A DNA stretch of 5,912 nt from Aquabacterium sp. (lineage in GTDB: Bacteria > Pseudomonadota > Gammaproteobacteria > Burkholderiales > Burkholderiaceae_C): contig JAURXG010000193.1 of NCBI GenBank assembly GCA_030654555.1, positions 1 to 5,912 on the forward strand. Reading direction: 5' to 3'. Positions 1 through 5,718 of this stretch are shown in pieces. The notes beneath the pieces are model-generated. The model was given only the letters and a program-made list of their open reading frames with translations. It had not been told where the DNA came from and made no database searches. Numbering within the stretch: the first letter of the stretch is position 1; each line of letters starts with the position of its first letter. Both the position numbers and the translations under genes were made by a program.

Positions 1-898
1 TGGCCGCCAGGCTGTGGCCTTCGGGCAGCTCACCTTGCGCATCCAGGTAACGGCGCAGCGCCCCGCCGCACACCGCCGCCACCGCGTCGTCGACGCTGGC
101 GCCGGGCACCAGCGCGCGGATGGCGTCGAACTCGGCCTCGGTGAAGCGCCGGGTCTCGAACACGCGGTGCGGCGACACCACCGAATTGAAGCGTGTGGTC
201 GGCAGGTTCTGCGGGCGCAGCAGCATCTCGCTGGCCAGCGCCACGGCCGCCGGCGCCACGCTGGTGGCGGCGCGCATCAGCGGCCGCGCCAGCCGCAGCG
301 GCGAGGTGACGGTGCTCACCAGCCCGTGGCGCACCAGGCCCAGCCGGCCGGGCGGCGAATCGGCGAACCAGGGCTCGGGCGGCGGCGGCGCCGGCGGGTT
401 GGCGCTGGTGTCGTAGAGCAGGCTGCTCAAGGCGCCCAGCCGGTGCAGGTCGACCGCGGCCAGGTGGGTCTTGAACAGCAGCGCGAAGCTGCCCGCGGGC
501 AGGTCGAGAAAGCTGTCCAGGCCCTCGATGACGTAGGCCTCCCACAGCGGGCGGTCGAGATCGAGCGGGCGCGCATGGATGCGCGAGACCTGGATGCAGA
601 ACTGGCGCCAGTCGCCCGGCTTGGGCAGGGCGATGTGGCGCACGTGGTATTCGAGGTCGAAGTCCGCGTCGTCCACCCAGTACGGGTGGTCCAGCCCCAT
701 CGGCACGCGCTGCAGCCGCTGGCGGAACAACGGCGAGGCCGACAGCCGGCGCTCGATGTGCGCCAGGATGCTCTTGAAGCGCACCACGCCACCGGGCGCC
801 GTGGACTGATCGTGGATGTGCAGCAGGCTGACGTTGGCATTGGCATGCGCCGTGTCGGCGTAGAGGAAGCCTGCATCGTGCCCGCTGAGTTGTCGCAT
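1..898 (-). CDS. WS/DGAT family acyltransferase with degenerate active-site motif (partial, C-terminus outside window)
   Basis: This gene encodes a member of the wax ester synthase/acyl-CoA:diacylglycerol acyltransferase family, whose enzymes esterify acyl-CoA to fatty alcohols or diacylglycerol at the membrane or lipid-inclusion surface. The visible 299 residues begin MRQLSGHDAGFLY, like the family N-terminus. Residues 111-119 (PLDLDRPLW) match the conserved PLW block and are followed by a YVIEGL stretch. A proline-rich linker (about 168-176) precedes the second domain, where SVDDAVAAV (about 268-276) sits at the usual ND-motif position and is followed by GGALRRYL. Family proteins run about 450-500 residues, so roughly a third is missing. 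The active-site HHxxxDG motif reads HLAAVDL (145-151): the second His, regarded as catalytic, is Leu and the Gly is Leu. The ATG at 898 follows a good AAAGGA ribosome site. The family call is strong; enzymatic activity is doubtful. It is probably cotranscribed with the phasin-like gene 65 bases upstream. Confidence 0.88.
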   Translation of the reverse strand, partial: MRQLSGHDAGFLYADTAHANANVSLLHIHDQSTAPGGVVRFKSILAHIERRLSASPLFRQRLQRVPMGLDHPYWVDDADFDLEYHVRHIALPKPGDWRQFCIQVSRIHARPLDLDRPLWEAYVIEGLDSFLDLPAGSFALLFKTHLAAVDLHRLGALSSLLYDTSANPPAPPPPEPWFADSPPGRLGLVRHGLVSTVTSPLRLARPLMRAATSVAPAAVALASEMLLRPQNLPTTRFNSVVSPHRVFETRRFTEAEFDAIRALVPGASVDDAVAAVCGGALRRYLDAQGELPEGHSLAA

Positions 899-907
899 CG
901 TGATCCG

Positions 908-913
908 TCCTTT
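908..913 (-). promoter_or_regulatory. Ribosome binding site of the WS/DGAT-like gene
   Basis: On the minus strand the sequence AAAGGA lies 9 bases before the ATG at 898. It is the best Shine-Dalgarno match in the 65-base gap between the two leftward genes and fixes the start codon. The separate site suggests the gene is translated independently of the gene upstream. Confidence 0.6.
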
Positions 914-963
914 CGGTGCACCGATGGTGCCCGGCTATCTTGCCAGGCGCGATCCGTCGAGGA

Positions 964-1791
964 TCAGGCGATCACGGCCGCGACGGCCTCTTGCACGGCC
1001 TTCACCACCGGTGCGGGCTTGCGGGCGGCGCGGCGCGCGGGCTTGGCCGCGGCCTTGGGTGCGGCCTTGGGCGTGGCCTTGACCACCGGCTTGGTGGCGG
1101 GCTTGCGGGCGGCCTTGGCGGCCTTCGGCTGCGCGGCCTGCGTCACCTGCGCCACGACCTTGCTGACCTTGGCCACCTGGGCCTTGGCGCGGCGGGTCAC
1201 GGCCTGGGCCGAGCCCTCGGCCTGCGCGGCGACTTCACGCGCGGCCTTGGCGGCCGTGCGGCCGGTGGCCTTGCCGAGTTGCGGCGCGGCGCGACGCGCA
1301 CGCTGGGCGGTGGCCTTGGCACGGGTGCTGCGCGGGCCGGCGGCCACGTCGGCCAGCTTGTCGGCACCGGCGGCCACGCGCTCGGACAGCGCCAGCGCGG
1401 CTTGCGCGCCCGGCAGGCTGAAGCGCACGGCGGCCTGCAGGCCGGTCACCACGACGCTGTTCTCGACGCCGCCGGCCAGTTCGGCCACGCGCTTGACTTG
1501 CGCCGTCACGCCGTCGGCGCTGAGTTCGATCGCACGCTCGGTGCCGGCGCTGACGGCTTCCAGGCTCTTGACGGCCAGGGTGCCCATCGTGTCGCCGGCG
1601 CGCTGCATCGCGGCCGCGAAGGCCGGCACATAGGGCTCGGCGCCGCGCTGGGCGGCCTGGTCCACGCCCTTTTGCACCACCGCGATCAGGCGGCGGCCAC
1701 CGGCACGGTAGGCACCCACCGCACGCTCGGCGGCGTGGCGATAGTTGGCAACGGTCTTCAGGGTCACGGCACGCAGGGTGGTGGGGGTCAT
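964..1791 (-). CDS. Phasin-like protein with histone H1-like Lys/Ala/Pro tail
   Basis: I do not recognise an exact family for this 275-residue protein. Residues 1-150 look almost wholly alpha-helical and amphipathic, rich in Ala, Val and Gln and without Cys or Trp, as in phasins that coat storage granules. From about residue 154 it becomes strongly basic. Residues 222-260 are a low-complexity tail of PKAA, KPAT and ARKPA units resembling histone H1, AlgP and the tails of PhaF and PhaM, which bind DNA and help distribute polyhydroxyalkanoate granules. There is no signal peptide or membrane segment, so it should be cytoplasmic. The ATG at 1791 has only a weak purine stretch (GAAAGA) upstream, but no better in-frame start exists. 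It lies upstream of the WS/DGAT-like gene on the same strand, probably in one operon, which favours a lipid-inclusion role. The alternative is a nucleoid-associated histone-like protein unrelated to storage. Coding is supported by its length, composition and clean stop at 966-964. Confidence 0.75.
   Translation of the reverse strand: MTPTTLRAVTLKTVANYRHAAERAVGAYRAGGRRLIAVVQKGVDQAAQRGAEPYVPAFAAAMQRAGDTMGTLAVKSLEAVSAGTERAIELSADGVTAQVKRVAELAGGVENSVVVTGLQAAVRFSLPGAQAALALSERVAAGADKLADVAAGPRSTRAKATAQRARRAAPQLGKATGRTAAKAAREVAAQAEGSAQAVTRRAKAQVAKVSKVVAQVTQAAQPKAAKAARKPATKPVVKATPKAAPKAAAKPARRAARKPAPVVKAVQEAVAAVIA
1049..1084 (-). repeat. 12-base tandem repeat encoding the basic tail
   Basis: Three adjacent 12-base units occur here (plus-strand form GCGGCCTTGGGT, a near copy, then GTGGCCTTGACC). 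They encode part of the four-residue PKAA-type units of the histone-like tail. Related GGCCTTGG-type words continue out to about 1128. Such repeats make the tail prone to length change by slippage or recombination in multiples of four residues, without a frameshift. Confidence 0.6.
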
Positions 1792-1875
1792 GATGGTCTT
1801 TCGCAGTGAAGGGGGAGGACTTGGATCGGATCGGGCGGTGCGCCATGCGCATCCAGGGCTTCAGTGTGACCAGGA

Positions 1876-1887
1876 CCCTCTAGAGGG
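1876..1887. promoter_or_regulatory. Perfect 12-bp palindrome CCCTCTAGAGGG, candidate operator
   Basis: This self-complementary 12-mer lies near the middle of the divergent promoter region, 85 bases from the leftward start and 98 bases from the rightward start. A regulator dimer bound here could control either or both operons. No regulator gene lies in the window, and a role is inferred from position and symmetry only. Confidence 0.35.
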
Positions 1888-1903
1888 CGAAACCCAATTC
1901 GCC

Positions 1904-1913
1904 GGGATTTCCC
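1904..1913. promoter_or_regulatory. Dyad GGGATTTCCC, candidate regulator site
   Basis: GGGA and TCCC arms flank a two-base centre, and outer GCC (1901-1903) and GGC (1916-1918) extend the symmetry imperfectly. It is 17 bases from the 12-bp palindrome and within a locally AT-richer stretch, so both could belong to one regulatory region. Function is unproven. Confidence 0.25.
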
Positions 1914-1984
1914 TAGGCTGTTCACTCCAAAACCGGCCAGTGGGCCACCATCACCCACCCACAGGCCGACCCTTGAGCGGGATC

Positions 1985-2749
1985 ATGCCCACCGAACCAC
2001 CGCCGCCGCAGCATCACGCCATGCCTGTCGATCCGAACGCCGCGCCCGAGGTCGTCTTCCGCGCCCATGGCCTGAGCAAGACCTACCACGCGGGTGACGT
2101 GGCCGTGCCGGCGTTGCGCGAGGTGGACCTGGACATCCGGCGCGGTGAGTTCCTGGTGCTGCTGGGCCCCTCGGGCAGCGGCAAGAGCACGCTGCTGAAC
2201 ATCCTGGGCGGGCTGGAGGTGGCCAGCGCCGGCACGCTGACCTACGACGACCACGACCTGACGGCCGCCGACGACGAGGCGCTGACGCGCTACCGGCGCG
2301 AGCATGTCGGCTTCGTGTTCCAGTTCTACAACCTGATCCCCAGCCTGACGGCCTGGGAGAACGTGGCGCTGGTGACCGACATCGTCGAGCACCCGATGCC
2401 GATCGCCGAGGCCCTGGAGCGCGTGGGCCTGGGCCCGCGGCGTGATCACTTTCCGTCGCAGCTGTCGGGCGGCGAGCAGCAGCGCGTGGCGATCGCGCGG
2501 GCCATCGTCAAGCGCCCGCAGGTGCTGCTGTGCGACGAGCCCACCGGCGCGCTGGACTACGCCACCGGCAAGCTGGTGCTGGAGACCATCGCCCGCATCA
2601 ATGCCGAGCTGGGCACCACCGCGGTGGTGATCACGCACAACGCGGCGATCGCCGGCATGGCCGACCGCGTGGTCTACCTGGGCGACGGCAAGATCCAGCG
2701 CATCGAGACGAACGCCCACAAACTGTCGCCGTCTGAATTGAGTTGGTGA
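1985..2749 (+). CDS. ABC transporter ATP-binding protein, MacB/LolD type
   Basis: This is the nucleotide-binding subunit that powers the adjacent FtsX-type permease at the cytoplasmic face of the inner membrane. In the 254-residue product I see Walker A GPSGSGKST (61-69), the Q-loop Gln in FVFQFYNLIP (Q113), the signature LSGGEQQR (160-167), Walker B VLLCDEP (180-186) with the catalytic Glu185, the TGALD D-loop (187-191) and the switch His218 in VVITHN. The FQFYNLIPSLTAWENV wording is typical of the MacB/LolD/SalX group, which drives mechanotransmission or export rather than uptake. I chose the ATG at 1985 because a GAGCGGG stretch precedes it; the in-frame ATG at 2021 has no ribosome site. 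An open frame reaching back to 1745 would overlap the divergent gene and promoter and adds no family residues. It is the first gene of the rightward operon, and its TGA overlaps the next small frame. All catalytic residues are intact. Confidence 0.95.
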   Translation: MPTEPPPPQHHAMPVDPNAAPEVVFRAHGLSKTYHAGDVAVPALREVDLDIRRGEFLVLLGPSGSGKSTLLNILGGLEVASAGTLTYDDHDLTAADDEALTRYRREHVGFVFQFYNLIPSLTAWENVALVTDIVEHPMPIAEALERVGLGPRRDHFPSQLSGGEQQRVAIARAIVKRPQVLLCDEPTGALDYATGKLVLETIARINAELGTTAVVITHNAAIAGMADRVVYLGDGKIQRIETNAHKLSPSELSW

Positions 2750-2865
2750 TGCGCAAGCTGTCATCTGTCGAAGTGGCGCGGGCCGAGCGCCGGGCCGCTC
2801 CCAAGCCGGCCCGCATCCCCTCGGGGGATCGGCCGATGTACCCGTCGGCCGAGGGGCTCAAATGA
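2749..2865 (+). CDS. Possible 38-residue small protein coupled between ATPase and permease
   Basis: An ATG overlaps the ATPase stop as TGATG, and the frame ends in a TGA that overlaps the permease ATG as ATGA, so 38 codons fill the gap between the two transporter genes exactly. The product starts MRKLSSVEVARAERR, is very basic, has no membrane segment, and ends MYPSAEGLK. Thirty-two of 38 codons end in G or C, somewhat less than in the neighbours. There is no clear Shine-Dalgarno site, so translation would depend on reinitiation after the ATPase. I recognise no family. The same DNA is full of inverted repeats (2778-2856), so the frame may be an accidental reading of a structured or repeated element, and its sole use may be to carry ribosomes to the permease start. 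An internal ATG at 2836 could give only a nine-residue peptide. Confidence 0.4.
   Translation: MRKLSSVEVARAERRAAPKPARIPSGDRPMYPSAEGLK
2778..2856 (+). repeat. Structured intergenic element with nested inverted repeats (REP-like)
   Basis: Two stem-forming units lie side by side. In the first, GCGGGCC (2778-2784) pairs with GGCCCGC (2808-2814) and encloses a GAGCG/CGCTC stem (2785-2789 with 2796-2800). In the second, CCCCTCGG (2817-2824) pairs perfectly with CCGAGGGG (2849-2856), and the palindrome TCGGCCGA occurs twice (2829-2836 and 2845-2852). The density of dyads is far above that of the surrounding coding DNA and recalls dispersed REP-type elements common in Burkholderiales genomes. Copy number elsewhere in the genome cannot be seen from this window. 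The right arm contains the permease ribosome site. Confidence 0.5.
2851..2856 (+). promoter_or_regulatory. Ribosome binding site of the permease, inside a hairpin arm
   Basis: GAGGGG lies 5 bases before the permease ATG at 2862 and is a good Shine-Dalgarno match. It is also most of the right arm of the CCCCTCGG/CCGAGGGG inverted repeat, so in RNA it could be masked by pairing with 2817-2822 unless ribosomes pass through. Confidence 0.6.
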
Positions 2866-5267
2866 AGGCGCTCGACATCAAACTGCTGCGCGACCTGCGC
2901 ACGATGTGGAGCCAGGCGCTGACCATCGCGCTGGTGGTGGCCAGCGGGCTGGGCGGCTTTCTCACCAGCCTGTCGGCGGTGGATTCGCTGGACGCCGCGC
3001 GCGAGACGTTCTACGCCCAGGGCCGCTTTGCCGACCTGTTCGCCACCGTCAAGCGCGCCCCGGTGGCGCTGGCCGATCGGCTGCGCGAGGTGCCCGGCGT
3101 GGCCGACGTGCAGACCACCATCGAGCAGATCGTGCGCATCCAACTGCCCGACAGCAGCGACCCGGTGCTGGGCCAGCTGATCGGTGTCGACCGCCTGCAG
3201 CCACCACGGCTGAACCAGGTCACCGTGGTCGCCGGGCGCGCGCTGTTTGCCACCGGCGCCGCCGAGGGCGACGGCAGCAGCACCGGCGATGGCGCGGCGC
3301 TGGATGCGCTGGTGTCGCAGGGCTTCGCGCAGATGCGCGGGCTGCAGCCCGGATCGACCGTGAGCGCGCTGGTCAACGGCCGCCACCGCACGCTGCGCAT
3401 CGTCGGCCTGGCCACCTCGCCCGAGTTCATCTTCGCCGGCCTGTTCGGCATGCCCGACCAGCGTGGCTTCGGCGTGTTCTGGGTCGACCAGGCCGCGCTG
3501 GCCGCGGCCTACGACATGCAGGGCGCCTTCAATGCGCTGGCGGTGCGGCTGGCGCCGGCCGGTGCGCGCACGGTGAGCGAGCGCGAGGTGATCACGCGGC
3601 TGGCCGAGCCGCTGGCGCGTTATGGCGGCGCCGCGCCGCGGCCGCGCGCCGAGCAGACCTCGCACGCGATGCTGGACAACGAGATCAAGGAGCAGCGCGT
3701 GCTGGGCACCGTGCTGCCGGCGATCTTCCTCGGCGTGGCGGCCTTCCTGCTCAACGTGGTGGTGTCGCGGCTGGTCGCCACCCAGCGCGAGCAGATCGCC
3801 GCGCTGAAGGCGCTGGGCTACCGCAACCGCAGCATCGCCGCGCACTACCTGAAGCTGGTCGGCGCCATCGTGCTGGTGGGCCTGGTGCTGGGCGTGGGGC
3901 TGGGGCACTGGCTGGGCGGGCTGCTGACCGGGCTGTACGCCGAGGTGTTCCACTTCCCGCAGTTTCCGCACGGCATCGATCCGGCGCTGGTGCTGATGGG
4001 CGGTGGCGCCACCGCGGCCACCGCGGTGGCCGGCACGCTGGCGGCGATCCTGGCCACGGTGCGGCTGACGCCGGCCGAGGCCATGCGCCCGGCCGCGCCG
4101 GCCGGCTACAGGCGCACGTTGGTCGAGCGCCTGGGCTACACCGGCCTGTCGCCGGCGCTGCGCCTGGTGCTGCGCAACATGGAGCGCCGGCCGCTGCGCA
4201 CGGCCACCGGCATCGCCGGCGTGGCCGCGGCGGTGGCCATCGTGGTGATGGGCAACTTCTTCCGCGACGCGATCGAGATGATCATCGACGCCGAGTTCAG
4301 GCTGAAGATGCGCAGCGATGTCTCGGTGTGGATGGTCGAGCCGGTCGACGACCGCGTGGCGCTGCAGCTGGCGCGGCTGCCGGGGGTGCTGGCGGTCGAA
4401 TCGTCGCGCTTCCTGTCGGCCACGCTGGTCAACGGCCACCGGCGCGAGCGGGTGCAGCTGCGTGGCCTGCCCGACCAGCCCGACCTGCACCGGGTGGTCG
4501 ACATCGACGGCCGGCCGGTGGCCGCCACCGGCGACGGCCTGCTGCTGACCGACCGGCTGGCCGACAAGCTGGGCCTGCGCGTGGGTGACGCGGTGCGGCT
4601 GGAGCTGACCGAAGGCGTGCGGCGCGAGTTCAACCTGCCGGTGGACGGCCTGGTGCGCGAGACCATGGGGCTGAACGCCTACGCGCGGCGCGAGGTGCTG
4701 AACCGCGCGATGGGCGACGGCGACCTGTCGGGCGGCTTCGTGATGTCGCTGGAGCGCGGCAGCGAGGCGGCCTTCCTCGCCGCCACGCAGCAGCTGCCGC
4801 GCGCGGCCGGCGCCTTCAGCAAGGCCACGATGCTGCGCAACATGCAGGAGATGACCGCGCGCAACATCATGATCATGAGCGGCGTGCTCACCGCCTTCGC
4901 CTGCGTCATCGCGATCGGCGTGGTCTACAACAACGCCCGCATCGCGCTGGCCGAGCGCGCCTGGGAGCTGGCCAGCCTGCGCGTGCTGGGCTTCACCCGC
5001 GCCGAGGTCACCACGCTGCTGCTGGGCGAGATGGCGCTGGTGATCGCCGTCGCGCTGCCGCTGGGCATGGTGCTGGGCTGGGCGCTGGTGCACCTGGTGG
5101 CGGTGCTGCTCAAGAGCGACCAGTTCTTCTTCCCGGTGGTGATCCTGCCACGCACCTATGCGATGGCGGCGCTGGCGGTGCTGGTGGCGGCGCTGGGCAG
5201 CGCGGCGGTGGTGCGCCGGCGCATCCACCGCATCGACATGGTGTCGGCGCTGAAGACCCGAGAATGA
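2862..5267 (+). CDS. ABC transporter permease, FtsX/MacB type, duplicated halves
   Basis: This 801-residue inner-membrane subunit pairs with the upstream ATPase. It reads as two similar halves. Each has one membrane helix (about 19-39 and 446-465), a large periplasmic domain, and an FtsX domain of three helices (about 280-410 and 668-801). Repeated hallmarks are the cytoplasmic loops QIAALKALGY and LASLRVLGF and the closing TPAEAMRP and MVSALKTRE stretches, all typical of FtsX-like permeases. This gives eight predicted helices in one chain, unlike MacB with four, so one polypeptide may provide the whole membrane part. Such permeases move lipids, lipoproteins, peptides or drugs outward or within the periplasm; the substrate here cannot be read from sequence. 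The ATG at 2862 has a strong GAGGGG site and overlaps the preceding small frame. An HlyD-type adaptor downstream supports an exporter reaching the periplasm or outer membrane. Confidence 0.94.
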   Translation: MKALDIKLLRDLRTMWSQALTIALVVASGLGGFLTSLSAVDSLDAARETFYAQGRFADLFATVKRAPVALADRLREVPGVADVQTTIEQIVRIQLPDSSDPVLGQLIGVDRLQPPRLNQVTVVAGRALFATGAAEGDGSSTGDGAALDALVSQGFAQMRGLQPGSTVSALVNGRHRTLRIVGLATSPEFIFAGLFGMPDQRGFGVFWVDQAALAAAYDMQGAFNALAVRLAPAGARTVSEREVITRLAEPLARYGGAAPRPRAEQTSHAMLDNEIKEQRVLGTVLPAIFLGVAAFLLNVVVSRLVATQREQIAALKALGYRNRSIAAHYLKLVGAIVLVGLVLGVGLGHWLGGLLTGLYAEVFHFPQFPHGIDPALVLMGGGATAATAVAGTLAAILATVRLTPAEAMRPAAPAGYRRTLVERLGYTGLSPALRLVLRNMERRPLRTATGIAGVAAAVAIVVMGNFFRDAIEMIIDAEFRLKMRSDVSVWMVEPVDDRVALQLARLPGVLAVESSRFLSATLVNGHRRERVQLRGLPDQPDLHRVVDIDGRPVAATGDGLLLTDRLADKLGLRVGDAVRLELTEGVRREFNLPVDGLVRETMGLNAYARREVLNRAMGDGDLSGGFVMSLERGSEAAFLAATQQLPRAAGAFSKATMLRNMQEMTARNIMIMSGVLTAFACVIAIGVVYNNARIALAERAWELASLRVLGFTRAEVTTLLLGEMALVIAVALPLGMVLGWALVHLVAVLLKSDQFFFPVVILPRTYAMAALAVLVAALGSAAVVRRRIHRIDMVSALKTRE

Positions 5268-5300
5268 GCCGCCCCCCCAACCGCCATCGAGACCCACCGC

Positions 5301-5696
5301 ATGGACCATCCCTTCGCCGACCTGATCGCGCTGCGCGTGGACGAACAAGCCGCCGGCAGCAGCACGCTGCGGCTCACTGCCGATGCGCGCCACCTCAACC
5401 CGCACCGCGTGGTGCATGGCGCGGTGCTTTACGCGCTGGCCGACACCGGCATGGGCGCCGCGCTGTACCCCACGCTGGCGCCGGGCGAGCTGTGCGCAAC
5501 GATCGAAATCAAGATCAACTACTTCAAGCCGGTGCACACCGGTCTGCTGACCTGCCGCACCACGCTGGTCAACCGCGGCAAGGCGGTGGCCAACCTCGAC
5601 GCCCGCCTCTACCTGGGCGAGGTGCTGGTGGCACAGGCCAACGGCAACTACGCGATCTTCACCCCCACCCCCAAGCCCACTGCGGCACCGGCCTGA
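5301..5696 (+). CDS. PaaI-like hotdog-fold acyl-CoA thioesterase
   Basis: This 131-residue cytoplasmic protein belongs to the 4HBT/PaaI hotdog family, which hydrolyses acyl- or aryl-CoA thioesters and usually works as a dimer or tetramer. The family core is clear: LNPHRVVHG (32-40) followed by AVLYALADTGMGAAL (41-55). Asn33, His39-Gly40 and Asp48 occupy the positions of the conserved Asn, the HGG oxyanion turn and the catalytic acid of PaaI. The second Gly of HGG is Ala41, a variation. IEIKINYFKPV (about 70-80) matches the conserved strand that follows. Length is normal for the family, with a short Pro/Thr-rich end. The gene starts 33 bases after the permease, with only a weak GAG before its ATG, and lies 22 bases before the adaptor gene, so it appears to be part of the exporter operon. 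The substrate is unknown; its place suggests a link to an acyl product, but a housekeeping acyl-CoA role is possible. Confidence 0.88.
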   Translation: MDHPFADLIALRVDEQAAGSSTLRLTADARHLNPHRVVHGAVLYALADTGMGAALYPTLAPGELCATIEIKINYFKPVHTGLLTCRTTLVNRGKAVANLDARLYLGEVLVAQANGNYAIFTPTPKPTAAPA

Positions 5697-5718
5697 GGGC
5701 CGCGACCGAACTCCTCCG

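Larger units (their letters stand above)
1792..1984. other. Divergent intergenic region between the lipid and exporter operons
   Basis: These 193 bases separate two start codons facing away from each other, so they should hold promoters for both operons. I see a perfect 12-bp palindrome (1876-1887), a GGGATTTCCC dyad (1904-1913) followed directly by a CCTAGG palindrome, and a TGCGC/GCGCA inverted repeat (1839-1851). I could not find a convincing sigma-70 or sigma-54 promoter on either strand and see no small gene or RNA. The stretch 1870-1930 is visibly more AT-rich than the genes, as expected of a promoter. Confidence 0.6.

Noticed and set aside
902..958. Direct repeat GATCCGTC at 902-909 and 951-958, considered as a target-site duplication
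   Set aside because: Only 41 bases lie between the copies, with no inverted ends or transposase remnant. An 8-base match is weak and one copy lies just before the ribosome site.
951..965. A GATCC/GGATC stem at the end of the phasin-like gene, considered as a terminator
   Set aside because: The stem is only 5 bp and no T-run follows on the minus strand, so readthrough into the WS/DGAT-like gene is expected.
14..1633. A 539-codon open frame on the plus strand
   Set aside because: It is antisense to the WS/DGAT-like and phasin-like genes, with Arg/Ala/His-rich low-complexity product and no domain. The minus-strand frames show clear family motifs.
916..1809. A 297-codon Gly/Leu/Arg-rich open frame on the plus strand
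   Set aside because: Its repetitive appearance only mirrors the GGCCTTGG repeats of the Lys/Ala tail on the other strand; no ribosome site or family match.
1745..1984. An N-terminal extension of the ABC ATPase starting at 1745
   Set aside because: It would run through the divergent promoter region and the start of the phasin-like gene, and its residues resemble no ABC protein. The ATG at 1985 gives the expected length.
1922..2764. A 280-codon open frame on the minus strand
   Set aside because: It is antisense to the ATPase with all its motifs, and its product is His/Gln/Val-rich with no domain.
5272..5278. A run of seven C, considered as a phase-variation tract
   Set aside because: It is short and lies in the gap between permease and thioesterase, so slippage would not change any reading frame; at most it alters spacing to a weak ribosome site.
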